A stretch of 15,138 nucleotides of DNA from JBBDIO01 sp040880365 (GCA_040880365.1 JBBDIO010000219.1:1-15138); one strand, 5' to 3'. Shown: positions 1 to 7,865, numbered from the stretch's first letter. Notes: generated by a model from the sequence alone, not told the origin. Program-made: numbers and translations.

Positions 1-72
1 CCCCCCACTACCCACATGCACAGTACATTAAACCTATGCAGGTTAGGAAGTCTAAGGTATTGGAGCATGAAA

Positions 73-1602
73 ATGTCGAAATCTCATTATGAGTTGGTAG
101 AAACAGTAGAAACAGACGTAGCGAAAAAACCGGCGCGCCGGTTGCCCGCCAAACTCGCCGCCCAGACTGGCGGCGCCGCGCTGTTGGTGCTGACGCTGGT
201 GTTGGGCGCGTTGTACGGTCCGGTGCTGTGGCAGCCCATGGATGTGGCCGCGCAGGAAGATACGCCGGTTAGCACAGGGAGCGCGGCGGTGATGCCGCTG
301 ACGGTATCGCTGTTGGAAGATCAGGAAGCGATGGCGGATCTGTATGACGTAGTTTCCGCCTCGGTAGTAAATATTCAAGTGACGCGCCCGGCAAGCGCCA
401 TGGGCGCGGGGATTCCCGGTTTTGGAATTCCCGAAGAGGAATTGCCCGAAGATCAGAGCCAGGGTTCCGGCTTTATCTATGACAATGACGGGCACATTAT
501 TACCAATAATCATGTGGTAGAAGATGCGATTGATGTATTGGTGATTTTTGCCAACGGGCGGTGGGCCGAAGCCGAGGTTGTGGCTACGGATCCCCAGGCC
601 GATTTGGCTGTGATTAAGGTGACCCCGCCCGATGGCGTGGATTGGCAACCGCTGGAATTGGCCGAACCGAATACCCTACGGGTTGGGCACACGGTCATCG
701 CTATCGGCAATCCCTTTGGCCTGGATGGCACCATGACGACCGGCATTGTGAGCGCGCTGGGCCGAGGTTTGCCCATCGGGACAACCTCCGAAGGCAATTA
801 TACGTTGCCCGATGTAATCCAGACCGATGCTGCAATCAATCCGGGGAACTCCGGTGGTCCGTTGCTGGATTTGCAGGGGCGCGTGATTGGCGTGAACTTT
901 GCCATTCGCTCGCAGGTGCGCAGCAACGCCGGTGTGGGTTTTGCAATTCCCGTCTCCATTGTGCATCGTGTGGTGCCGGATCTGATTAACGAAGGCCGCT
1001 TTTCCTATGCCTATCTGGGGCTGACGGGTGGCAGTATTAACGCCGTGGTTACCAACGCGCTGGATCTGCCCAACGATTTGCAGGGTGTGTATGTGGCGAC
1101 CGTGGTGCCGGGTGGTCCCTCGGCGGCGGCGGATATCCGCGGCGGCTCCCAGCGGATCACGACCGAAGACGGGCTGGAGATTCTGGGCGGCGGTGACATC
1201 ATTACCGCGGTCGATGGTGAATCGGTATTCCGCTTCGAGGATCTGGTCAGTTATCTGGTGATCGAGGCTTCGCCGGGCGAGACGATCACGCTTTCGATTC
1301 TGCGCGAGGGCGAGATGATCGAGGTTGATGTGACGCTGGGCGAACGCCCCACCGACACCGGCTCGCTGACCGATCAGCCGGGTCTGCCGCAAGAGCTGAC
1401 TGCGCGTGATGCAATCCGCATTGCCGGGGAAGCAGTCGAGGCAGAAGGCCTGTTGGAAGGGCCGATTGTGGAGACCATTGCCACGCCCGACGAGGTGAAC
1501 GGTTTGCCGGTCTGGATTGTGGAACTGGTGAGTGGCACCGATACGGCAGTGGTGACCATCGACGCCGAAACCGGCGATGTGCTGGAACTGCGCTTGCGGT
1601 AA
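73..1602 (+). CDS. HtrA/DegP-family trypsin-like serine protease, membrane-anchored, with PDZ and C-terminal PepSY-like domain
   Basis: Predicted envelope quality-control protease of 509 residues that would cleave misfolded or regulatory exported proteins. ATG at 73 is preferred because GGAG at 62-65 lies 7 nt upstream; an in-frame ATG at 67 and one at 16 also exist. A basic N-terminus is followed by one hydrophobic segment (about residues 35-52), so the body should lie outside the cytoplasm. The full catalytic triad is visible: H147 in TNNHVV, D177 in DPQADLAV and S260 in NPGNSGGPL. A PDZ domain spans about 312-425, with an insertion near its start. Residues about 443-509 (from LTARDAIRIAGEA to VVTIDAETGDVLEL) look like a PepSY domain, which is not part of standard DegP/DegQ/DegS. 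The gene stands alone and ends at a bidirectional terminator. The protease assignment is firm; the PepSY call is moderate. Confidence 0.93.
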   Translation: MSKSHYELVETVETDVAKKPARRLPAKLAAQTGGAALLVLTLVLGALYGPVLWQPMDVAAQEDTPVSTGSAAVMPLTVSLLEDQEAMADLYDVVSASVVNIQVTRPASAMGAGIPGFGIPEEELPEDQSQGSGFIYDNDGHIITNNHVVEDAIDVLVIFANGRWAEAEVVATDPQADLAVIKVTPPDGVDWQPLELAEPNTLRVGHTVIAIGNPFGLDGTMTTGIVSALGRGLPIGTTSEGNYTLPDVIQTDAAINPGNSGGPLLDLQGRVIGVNFAIRSQVRSNAGVGFAIPVSIVHRVVPDLINEGRFSYAYLGLTGGSINAVVTNALDLPNDLQGVYVATVVPGGPSAAADIRGGSQRITTEDGLEILGGGDIITAVDGESVFRFEDLVSYLVIEASPGETITLSILREGEMIEVDVTLGERPTDTGSLTDQPGLPQELTARDAIRIAGEAVEAEGLLEGPIVETIATPDEVNGLPVWIVELVSGTDTAVVTIDAETGDVLELRLR

Positions 1603-1670
1603 CTGAAACGCAAGAGTGGATATCTGGTCAATCCGATTGGAAATTCACGCTGCCAGTCGTTTATAACACA

Positions 1671-1724
1671 TATACCAAGGGGGACGTCGTGATTGATTGC
1701 GACGTCCCCCTTTTCTTGGGTATA
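1671..1724. terminator. Bidirectional intrinsic terminator between htrA-like gene and tdk
   Basis: GGGGGACGTCG (1679-1689) pairs perfectly with CGACGTCCCCC (1700-1710) around a 10-nt loop. A plus-strand T-tract (TTTTCTT) follows, and an outer tataccaag/cttgggtata match extends the palindrome. It lies between two convergent genes (stops at 1602 and 1866), so it can serve both. The remaining 150 or so nt before tdk show nothing else. Confidence 0.88.
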
Positions 1725-1865
1725 GGCTGCGCACCTCTGGAGAAACTGCAATTTCAATTTCCACTGAAATCGATGCACTACCTTTAGGACTTGATGATTA
1801 GAGGATGTGTTGGCGTTTTCGATTGTCCAAATCTCGGAAGTCGCCGCCTGCCAGGCACCGGGTGG

Positions 1866-2522
1866 TTACGGAGTCGTGGATGAATTCTCTTCGAATGCCA
1901 GACCCAGTTGATTGGCAAGAATCGTTTTGTTGCCGGTAACCGGACGACCGGGTATTTCGTGACAGCGGCGGCAGCGGGCTTCGTAGCTTTCGCTACCCCC
2001 AACCAGAATGATGGGGTCATCGTAGCGGGCCGGGCTTCCGTTGATGAGCCGCTGGGTGCGGCTTGCCGCTCCGCCACAGACCACGCAGATGGCGGACAGC
2101 TTTGTCACTTGTTCGGCAATGGCTAGTAGGGCAGGCATGGCGCCAAAGGGTTCGGCGCGAAAATCCTGATCCAGCCCTGCGGCAATCACACGGCGTCCTT
2201 GTTCTGCCAAAAGCATGACCGCATCGATAATCGCGTCATCGAAAAACTGGATTTCATCAATGGCAACGACCTGCGTGTCGGGCCGAATCTGATGGAGTAG
2301 CTCTACCGCGGTCTGGACGACCACGGCATCGTTGCGACTGCGCCCATCGTGGGAGGCAACGCGAATCAGGCCATAGCGAATATCGATGCTGGGTTTGAAA
2401 AGCTGGACACGGCGCCGGGCAATTTCGGCGCGACGCACACGGCGCAGCAGCTCTTCGGTTTTGCCGCTGAACATAGAGCCGCAGACAAGTTCAATCCATC
2501 CGCTATTCGGTTGGTCGAGCAT
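1866..2522 (-). CDS. tdk: Thymidine kinase (type II, zinc-binding)
   Basis: Salvage enzyme that phosphorylates thymidine to dTMP with ATP in the cytoplasm. The reading frame is open to a TTG at 2591, but the ATG at 2522 is preferred: the family's conserved start, with the strand entering the P-loop, follows directly, and the product (218 residues) is closer to the usual 190-200. Visible motifs are Walker A GSMFSGKT (15-22), Walker B with catalytic acid DEIQFF (89-94), and zinc ligands C146/C149 (CVVC) and C184/C187 (CRRCH). The Lys/Arg-rich stretch RRVRRAEIARRR is also family-typical. It lies downstream of rpmE on the same strand, but a terminator stands between them, so it may depend on read-through or on a weak promoter that I cannot identify in 2523-2631. 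Confidence 0.95.
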   Translation of the reverse strand: MLDQPNSGWIELVCGSMFSGKTEELLRRVRRAEIARRRVQLFKPSIDIRYGLIRVASHDGRSRNDAVVVQTAVELLHQIRPDTQVVAIDEIQFFDDAIIDAVMLLAEQGRRVIAAGLDQDFRAEPFGAMPALLAIAEQVTKLSAICVVCGGAASRTQRLINGSPARYDDPIILVGGSESYEARCRRCHEIPGRPVTGNKTILANQLGLAFEENSSTTP

Positions 2523-2631
2523 GGCGTTTTCTCGGTTTGTGCTGGATATGAAATAGAATTCGCCCGCGGTTTGGGTATCTGTTACAGGCAAAGACCCCGG
2601 TGAGAATCCCGGTTAAAATTTCCTGATCAAA

Positions 2632-2662
2632 GCAAAAGGGCAGAGGTTAGTCCCCTGCCCTT
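2632..2662 (-). terminator. Intrinsic terminator of the rplU-rpmA-rpmE operon
   Basis: On the minus strand AGGGCAGGGG (from 2661 down to 2652) pairs with CCTCTGCCCT (2646-2637) with one mismatch, across a short loop, and is followed by TTTGCTTT. It starts 35 bp after the rpmE stop and separates the ribosomal genes from tdk. Confidence 0.82.
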
Positions 2663-2696
2663 GAATGCTTTGGTGCCAAAGTCCGTTTTGTGCGGA

Positions 2697-3041
2697 TTAT
2701 GCCGCGGTGGTTTCGTACTTTGCCAGGACTTCGGCGGCGGCGCGTTCAGGATCATCGCCACGGGCGCGCGCCTTGCGTGCGGCCTCGTCGGCTTCCTTCT
2801 GGACGCGTTCGGTCAATTCGCGGCGGGCCTGGTCGCTTTGGCGACGTTCCAGCCGCTTCATAAAGCGTTCGACCTGACCGGCGGTATCGACGATGCGCTG
2901 CTCACCGGTATAGAATGGGTGACAGGTGCTACACACGTCGGTGCGAATTTCGGGCACGGTGCTGCCCGTGGTCCAGGTTGCGCCACACGAGCAGACGACC
3001 TGGGCATTGGGATAATAGGTCGGGTGAATTTCCGGCTTCAT
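2697..3041 (-). CDS. rpmE: 50S ribosomal protein L31 (zinc-binding type) with long charged C-terminal extension
   Basis: Ribosomal protein L31 of the large subunit, at the central protuberance. The ATG at 3041 has an excellent GAGGG ribosome-binding site. Residues 1-65 are a normal C+ type L31, with four cysteines C17, C19, C37 and C40 as zinc ligands and the typical start MKPEIHPTY. The protein is 114 residues long against the usual 65-90. Residues about 66-114 form an Arg/Glu/Ala-rich amphipathic stretch likely to be a long helix. The start lies 14 bp after the rpmA stop, so this is the third gene of the rplU-rpmA-rpmE operon. Four-cysteine L31 is zinc-dependent in other bacteria; whether a C-minus paralogue exists elsewhere cannot be seen here. 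Confidence 0.93.
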   Translation of the reverse strand: MKPEIHPTYYPNAQVVCSCGATWTTGSTVPEIRTDVCSTCHPFYTGEQRIVDTAGQVERFMKRLERRQSDQARRELTERVQKEADEAARKARARGDDPERAAAEVLAKYETTAA

Positions 3042-3055
3042 AGGTTCCCTCTATC

Positions 3056-3343
3056 TTAGTTCACCGGCTCCGCGACGGCTTCACCGTTGCGTTCCGGGTA
3101 AATGCTCACTTGCTTCTTCTTGCCGCGAGCCCATTCGAATGTGACAAACCCATTGGCAGTGGCGAACAAGGTATCATCTTTACCCTTGCCCACGTTGTTG
3201 CCGGGATAGATGCGAGTACCGCGCTGGCGGACAATGATGCTGCCGGCGGATACATATTCGCCGCCGAATTTTTTTACACCCAGCCGCTGCGCATTGGAAT
3301 CACGATTGTTGCGGCTAGAACCGCCACCTTTTTTGTGTGCCAT
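3056..3343 (-). CDS. rpmA: 50S ribosomal protein L27
   Basis: L27 lies at the peptidyl-transferase centre of the 50S subunit, its N-terminal tail reaching the P-site tRNA. The 95-residue frame begins MAHKKGGGSSRNNRDS and contains the family core (KKFGGEYVSAGSIIVRQRG, then YPGNNVGKGKDDTLFA). The ATG has a strong AAGGAG site 7 nt upstream. There is no Firmicutes-type N-terminal pro-sequence, so no Prp-like cleavage is expected. It sits 128 bp downstream of rplU and 14 bp upstream of rpmE on the same strand. Length and sequence are ordinary. Confidence 0.97.
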   Translation of the reverse strand: MAHKKGGGSSRNNRDSNAQRLGVKKFGGEYVSAGSIIVRQRGTRIYPGNNVGKGKDDTLFATANGFVTFEWARGKKKQVSIYPERNGEAVAEPVN

Positions 3344-3459
3344 TAGTTTTTCTCCTTACGCTCAATGTAAAACGATCCGTGCGTACCGTTCCATCTTTAA
3401 CGCTCTGTGCCTAACGCATCGAGCGTACTAGGCTGTGAACGGCCTGCACATCGATCACC

Positions 3460-3487
3460 ATGAATCGATCGTTATGAATCGATCGTT
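3460..3487. repeat. 14-bp tandem duplication across the rplU stop codon
   Basis: ATGAATCGATCGTT occurs twice head to tail (3460-3473 and 3474-3487). The right copy carries the last codons of rplU and most of its stop; the left copy lies in the rplU-rpmA spacer. Looks like a replication-slippage duplication. Confidence 0.85.
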
Positions 3488-3783
3488 TCAATTGCCAGCC
3501 GGGTGAGATATTGACGATGGCCGCGGCGTACGCGAATGCGTTTCTTGGGCCGGTAGCGAAAGACCAGAATCTTGGTGCCCCGATATTGGCCGGTGATGCG
3601 CGCCGATACTTTTGCGCCTTCTACCTGGGGTTGACCGATGGTGACTGCATCGCCATTGGCGACCAGAAGAACATCGTCGAGGACGATGGTATCGCCCACA
3701 TTGCCTTCCAGCTTTTCAACTTCTACCGAATCTCCCGGGGCCACGCGATATTGCTTGCCGCCGGTCCGAATTACTGCATACAT
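3472..3783 (-). CDS. rplU: 50S ribosomal protein L21
   Basis: L21 binds 23S rRNA in the large subunit. The start is the ATG at 3783 (MYAVIRTGGKQYRV), 8 nt behind an AGGAG site; the open frame continues upstream without family similarity. The product has 103 residues, the usual L21 length, with the KVSARI and KRIRVRRGHRQ signatures near the C-terminus. It is the first gene of the rplU-rpmA-rpmE operon. A near-consensus promoter lies at 4040-4069, giving a 5' leader of about 250 nt, unusually long for a gene with such a good ribosome-binding site and suggestive of leader-mediated control. Confidence 0.97.
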   Translation of the reverse strand: MYAVIRTGGKQYRVAPGDSVEVEKLEGNVGDTIVLDDVLLVANGDAVTIGQPQVEGAKVSARITGQYRGTKILVFRYRPKKRIRVRRGHRQYLTRLAIETIDS

Positions 3784-4033
3784 GGCTTTCTCCTGCGCTA
3801 GTCTACCGCGTCCGGTCCGTGCTGCTCGCACCCATGCTGTTGGGCGTATGAGTTACGGGCATGCGTTCGCCACAGGCGACTACCGGCACTTGGGCGGTAT
3901 GTGTCTGCCATCGCGCGTTTAACCCGTCGGTGGCAACACAGTTTCAAATTGATCGCGTTTCAGCCTGCATATCAGCCCGGCAATGGTGCCCAGAAAACCT
4001 GGGCATAGCAGGTCGCATCGCAGTCTGCAACGA
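3784..4033 (-). promoter_or_regulatory. Predicted ~250-nt structured leader of the rplU operon
   Basis: No coding frame is convincing between the predicted transcription start (near 4033) and the rplU ATG. The stretch contains a perfect hairpin TGCCCAG-N5-CTGGGCA (3987-4005) and several GC-rich segments able to pair. Ribosomal-protein leaders, including a known L21 leader in Bacillus, often bind the product, but I cannot match this one to a known motif. Confidence 0.4.
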
Positions 4034-4039
4034 ACGATA

Positions 4040-4069
4040 AGGATAGCACAACAGGGCAGGTTGCGTCAA
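4040..4069 (-). promoter_or_regulatory. Sigma70-type promoter for rplU-rpmA-rpmE
   Basis: On the minus strand TTGACG (4069-4064, 5/6 to consensus) and TATCCT (4045-4040, 4/6) are separated by 18 bp. Transcription would start near 4033. Confidence 0.6.
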
Positions 4070-4156
4070 ACGCGCGGGACGGTTTTGGATATGCGTGATT
4101 TGGGATGCTGCTGCGGACGATTTGTGTACACATCGCAGGGTGAAAACGCTTTGTAA

Positions 4157-4384
4157 CCCCACAATAGATCCATCGCCCAGGCGTCGCCTACGCTTGCGGC
4201 GCAGGTTGATACGGTTTTCCACTGGCTGGGAAATCAGCCTGCGGTGCACTATATGGGCATGATGTATCTGGTTTTGCCCGCGCTGGATGCAACCCGGGCG
4301 CAAGAGGTTTCGCAAATTGTCTATACCAGTCTCTTTGCGCCCCTTTCGGCCATGTTTGCACAGGCTATGGCCCGCGGAGGGTAG
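4157..4384 (+). pseudogene. Remnant resembling the C-terminal end of a TetR-family regulator
   Basis: A 75-codon open stretch with coding-like composition begins directly after an in-frame TAA (4154-4156), with no start codon or ribosome-binding site, and ends in TAG at 4382. The translation (for example VFHWLGNQPAVHYMGMM, then YTSLFAPLSAMFAQAM) reads as the helical end of a ligand-binding domain. Only 2 bp separate it from the next remnant, which resembles an HlyD adaptor. TetR-HlyD-ABC operons are a common drug-export arrangement, which is the main reason for the TetR suggestion. Everything N-terminal is missing. It could instead be the tail of another helical protein; the identification is tentative, the truncation is clear. 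Confidence 0.4.
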
Positions 4385-4386
4385 AC

Positions 4387-4576
4387 ATGATGCGGGGACG
4401 AAGAATTGTTTGGGCCGTTGTAGGCGTGGTACAGGCTCTGGAAATTGCGGAAGGCGATACGGTCGAAGCCGGGCAGATTTTGGCGCGGCTGGATGCCGCG
4501 CAACAGCAAGCGGTCTTGCCTGGAGGATCTCACCGCGGCATTTCGTCGCTTTCAAAAACACCCTGGGCGCGCCTGA
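4387..4576 (+). pseudogene. Internally deleted HlyD/membrane-fusion-protein remnant
   Basis: From ATG 4387 the frame gives a short basic start and hydrophobic stretch (MMRGRRIVWAVVGVV). It then passes at once into a lipoyl-like segment LEIAEGDTVEAGQILARLDA, which in HlyD-type periplasmic adaptors normally lies about 50 residues after the membrane anchor. The stretch between is therefore deleted in frame. Coding character is lost in this frame near 4517, while another frame gives LEDLTAAFRRFQKHPGRA and stops at 4576, a sign of a further frameshift or deletion junction. No transport ATPase or permease follows. This is a dead remnant of an export operon. The biotinyl/lipoyl motif makes the family call moderately sure. 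Confidence 0.55.
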
Positions 4577-4654
4577 TTCTCTGCCTGATCCTCTGCGAGG
4601 CGCGGATGTCCTATCCGATTGCTGTCACCTACGCCAGTTCTCTCCTTAAATCTG

Positions 4655-5629
4655 TCAGATAAATTCGTCTCCGGCGCGCTCGCTGATGCTGCGCGCGTTG
4701 GGTGTGGCGGCTGCGTTTGGCGGGGTTGTGGCGTTGGACAACGGTGCAGTTGGCTTGCTGCCGCGGCGGCGATGGTTTTTGCGGGGCGGTGGACTTGTGC
4801 CGTCGGAAATTTCGGCCTGGGCGATGATGCGGTAGGGTGCAAAGACCGCGACATCTTCGGGTTGGTCGGAAAAGTATAGCCGGTCGCGTTGCAGGGTGCG
4901 GGCAAAGCGATTAAAACCCAGGGCATCGATCACTTCGTCGGGCCTGCCGGTAGCGCCGGGTCTCTGTTGCACACGCAACTGGATGCGATGCTCCTCTGTG
5001 GCGGGTGAATAGCCTTGATAGTTCAATTCCAGAATCAACGGGCGCATGTTATAGCGATATTTCTGGCTTTTGCGCTCGCGTTCGCGCCAGATTTCCGACG
5101 TTTCCAGCAATTGGTCAATCGCCGCCTGCAATTCGACGCCCGCTAGTTCGTCCGGCTCGGTATAGAGCAAAATTGTGTAGTCGGCCCCAATGAGCAGGCC
5201 CTGGAGCGAGGGTGCTTTGAGCGGCACCTCGACCATCTCTGTAATCGTTGCACCGGGTGGCAACGCGGCCTGCACGCGCTCAAACAGTTCTTGGGCAGGT
5301 ACGGGCGGGCTGAAAGTGATGTCGATAAACTCGCGCAGCCCAGTGAAGCCCAAACCCAGCGGCGCGGCAATCTGCATGTGGGGTTGCGGATTGAACCCCT
5401 GTTTGTAGAGCAAGGGCAAATCGGCGCGGCGCAGGGTGCGCTCCCACATGCGCGTTTCATCCTGGTGAGAAATGAATTTGATGGCCTCGCCCTTTTGATA
5501 GGTGAAACGGACGCGCTGGCGCGGTGGCTCTTCCTGGGTTGCGGTCGCAGCCGATTCATCGGAATCGCGGGAGGATTCGATGGCTGTGCCTGGTGCCGTG
5601 GGTGTGAGGTGGTTCAGATTTTCGGCCAT
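4655..5629 (-). CDS. DUF2344 / TIGR03936-family protein, partner of the upstream radical SAM enzyme
   Basis: Conserved protein of unknown function, known in many bacteria as a separate protein or C-terminal domain next to a TIGR03960-type radical SAM protein. The ATG at 5629 lies 7 bp after the upstream stop (TAG, 5639-5637), with GGGGGAG in that gene's last codons as ribosome-binding site, so translation is probably coupled. The frame stays open further upstream inside the neighbour, but that part is low-complexity. The 324-residue product has a disordered N-terminus (1-35), the conserved core from about 39 to 250 with FISHQDETRMWERTLRRADLP and YKQGFNPQPHMQIAAPLGLG, and a basic, Pro/Ala/Asn-rich tail (about 280-324). 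No membrane segment. The family is clear; the biochemical role is not known. Confidence 0.88.
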   Translation of the reverse strand: MAENLNHLTPTAPGTAIESSRDSDESAATATQEEPPRQRVRFTYQKGEAIKFISHQDETRMWERTLRRADLPLLYKQGFNPQPHMQIAAPLGLGFTGLREFIDITFSPPVPAQELFERVQAALPPGATITEMVEVPLKAPSLQGLLIGADYTILLYTEPDELAGVELQAAIDQLLETSEIWRERERKSQKYRYNMRPLILELNYQGYSPATEEHRIQLRVQQRPGATGRPDEVIDALGFNRFARTLQRDRLYFSDQPEDVAVFAPYRIIAQAEISDGTSPPPRKNHRRRGSKPTAPLSNATTPPNAAATPNARSISERAGDEFI

Positions 5630-5636
5630 TGGCGAT

Positions 5637-7865
5637 CTACTCCCCCTGCTCCGATTCGACGGTGACATGTGCTTCGATGTCCGTATCGTGGCGCGTATCG
5701 TGGCGCGTACTGTGCTGCGTATCGTGCTCCGCGTTGTGTGCCGATTCATCCACGCCGATCACGCGCCGTGCGACCGTCCCCTGGCGGCGTTGGGGGACGC
5801 GTTCGACAAATTGGCCGGTGCGATCCGGTGACATGTCATCGTTGAAGTAGAGGGGAATGGGATGGACATCGACGGGCTGGCGTTCCTTGCCGCGGCCCAA
5901 AGGTGGACAGGCCCATGCGCTGTCGGGCGCGGCGCGGCGCTGGTCTTTGAACTGCCCCAGAATGCCACAGCTGAAGCAGTGTTCCCGGCAATCGTCTACC
6001 ACACCTCCCTGGTAGGTATGCACATATTCCTCGGCCAGAAATTGCTTATTCAGTCCCGCGGAGATGTGATCCCAGGGGAGTACTTCGTCGATGGGGCGGG
6101 CGCGGCGTGCATACCAGTCCATGTCATAGCCAAGCTCGACAAAGGCATCTTGCCAGGCCGCAAAATTGAACCATTCGCCCCAGCCTTCCAGCTTGGCGCC
6201 TTTCTGCCACGCCAGTTCAACCACATCGCTCAGACGGCGGTCGCCGCGGGTGAGCAATGCCTCGACCAGGGTTTCCTGGGGATTGTTCCAGGAAAAATAC
6301 ATGCCCGGGCCGTGCAGTTCGCGTTGCAACAGGTTGATCTGCGCGCGGATGACGGCTTCGTCTTCCATAGGCACCCACTGGAAGGGCGTGTGGGGCTTGG
6401 GTACCAGTGTGCTGACGCCGATGCGCACATTGGCTTTGCGCCCCAGCACGCGGCGTCCGACAGCCAGCACTTCTTTGGCTAAATCGGCGATTGCCTGGAC
6501 ATCTTCCAGGGTCTGGGTGGGATGACCGATCATGAAATACATCTTGATTGTCGTCCAGCCGCGCCGATAGACTTCTTCGGCGGTCTGCAACAGATCCTGG
6601 GAGGCGATGGGTTTGTTGATGACGTCGCGCAGCCGGTCGGTAGCGGCTTCGGGCGCAAAGGTAAAACCCGACCGACGACGGCCTTTTTCCAAAAGGTCCA
6701 TGAGATCGATGCTAAAGCTTTCGATGCGCAGGCTAGGCAGACCAATGCTGAGTTTTTTTGCGCCGTGGCGTTCCATCGTGCGCCGCACGAGGTCTTCCAC
6801 ATGGGTATAGTCGCTGCTGCTCAGGCTCAGAAAGCTGACTTCTTCGAACCCACAGTGACGAATCATTTCTTCTACGGCTTCCAATACCTCGTCGGCAGTG
6901 CGTTCACGCACGGGACGAAAGATCATGCCTGCCTGGCAGAAACGACAGCCGCGGGTGCAGCCGCGCATGATTTCGATGGCGGCCCGATTGTGTACCACAT
7001 CGATAAACGGCACGATAAACCGGGTCACGGGCGGCGGCATGACGGTGACGACCCGCTTGAGGACTTCTGCCGGGGCAACCGGATGGGTGGACTGGATCGC
7101 GGCAATGCTGGCATCGGCGGCGTAGCTGATTGCATAGAAGTGGGGCACATAGACGCCCGGAATTGCTGCCAGTTTTTCCCACAAGGCCAGCCGCGCCGGA
7201 TGGGGATCGCCTGCGTCGGCTGGCGTGGCGTTGGCTGTGGCAGATCGCGCGCCGGTGCCGGTTGCGGATTCCGCGGCAAGCTGAGGATATTCGGCGCGCC
7301 ATGCGGTATAGGCTTCGGTAATCTCAAAGATGACTTCTTCGCCTTCACCGATGACCATCGCGTCGAAAAATGCACTCATAGGTTCGGGATTGAAGCAGCC
7401 GGAACCGCCCGCGATGACCAATGGGTGCGCCGCTGTGCGCGCCGCGGCGCGCAGGGGAATGTCGGCCAGATCCAGCATGGTGAGCACATTGGTATAGAGT
7501 TGCTCGTAGGGCAGGCTGAAGCCCAGAATATCAAATTCGACGATGGGGTGGCGGGTTTCCAGGGAAAAGAGGGGAATTTCGTCACGCCGCATTACGTCTT
7601 CAAAATCGGGCCACGGACAGTACACGCGCTCGGCAACGAGATCGGCGCGCTGGTTGATGAGATCGTAGAGCACCATCAACCCCAGATTGCTGCCGCCTAA
7701 TTCATAAATATCGGGAAAAGCCAGCGCAATTTTGGCGCGCAGTTGTGAATTGTCCCAATCTTTGACGATGCTGTTGAGTTCGCCGCCGGTATAGCGCGCC
7801 GGTTTTTGTACGGTGTGCAAGACGCGATCCAACGCTCGTGTGATCTGTTTTGGTGTTGTCAACAT
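5637..7865 (-). CDS. TIGR03960-family radical SAM protein with N-terminal B12-binding-like domain
   Basis: Radical SAM enzyme of unknown substrate, 742 residues; the family occurs in conserved clusters with DUF2344, RNase G and rplU/rpmA, hinting at a role tied to ribosomes or RNA. The ATG at 7865 has GGGAG 7 nt upstream. An N-terminal cobalamin-binding-like fold (about 40-190; FPDIYELGGSNLGLMVLYDL, GGSGCFNPEP) precedes the radical SAM barrel, whose iron-sulfur motif is C303-x3-C307-x2-C310 (RGCTRGCRFC). Family motifs SLSSSDYTHVEDLV and TFAPEAATDRLRDVINKPI follow. Residues 200-220 are an Ala/Thr-rich insert. A Cys cluster DDCREHCFSCG lies at 625-634. The last 35 residues are a low-complexity His/Asp/Thr/Arg tail encoded by a 12-bp tandem repeat and are probably dispensable. 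Confidence 0.92.
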   Translation of the reverse strand: MLTTPKQITRALDRVLHTVQKPARYTGGELNSIVKDWDNSQLRAKIALAFPDIYELGGSNLGLMVLYDLINQRADLVAERVYCPWPDFEDVMRRDEIPLFSLETRHPIVEFDILGFSLPYEQLYTNVLTMLDLADIPLRAAARTAAHPLVIAGGSGCFNPEPMSAFFDAMVIGEGEEVIFEITEAYTAWRAEYPQLAAESATGTGARSATANATPADAGDPHPARLALWEKLAAIPGVYVPHFYAISYAADASIAAIQSTHPVAPAEVLKRVVTVMPPPVTRFIVPFIDVVHNRAAIEIMRGCTRGCRFCQAGMIFRPVRERTADEVLEAVEEMIRHCGFEEVSFLSLSSSDYTHVEDLVRRTMERHGAKKLSIGLPSLRIESFSIDLMDLLEKGRRRSGFTFAPEAATDRLRDVINKPIASQDLLQTAEEVYRRGWTTIKMYFMIGHPTQTLEDVQAIADLAKEVLAVGRRVLGRKANVRIGVSTLVPKPHTPFQWVPMEDEAVIRAQINLLQRELHGPGMYFSWNNPQETLVEALLTRGDRRLSDVVELAWQKGAKLEGWGEWFNFAAWQDAFVELGYDMDWYARRARPIDEVLPWDHISAGLNKQFLAEEYVHTYQGGVVDDCREHCFSCGILGQFKDQRRAAPDSAWACPPLGRGKERQPVDVHPIPLYFNDDMSPDRTGQFVERVPQRRQGTVARRVIGVDESAHNAEHDTQHSTRHDTRHDTDIEAHVTVESEQGE
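5682..5741. repeat. 12-bp tandem repeat, 5 units, within the radical SAM 3' end
   Basis: Five units of 12 bp based on CGTATCGTGGCG (5682, 5694, 5706, 5718, 5730); the first two are identical, later ones diverge. On the minus strand they encode tetrapeptides of the type HDTR/HDTQ/HSTR in the tail of the radical SAM protein. Confidence 0.85.

Noticed and set aside
3944..4561. 205-residue minus-strand protein
   Set aside because: Arg/Pro/His/Gln-rich composition typical of an antisense shadow; it lies opposite the decayed TetR/HlyD-like frames and over the rplU promoter.
6522..7700. 392-residue plus-strand protein
   Set aside because: Exactly opposite the conserved radical SAM gene, with His/Gly/Phe-rich shadow composition and no ribosome-binding site or motif.
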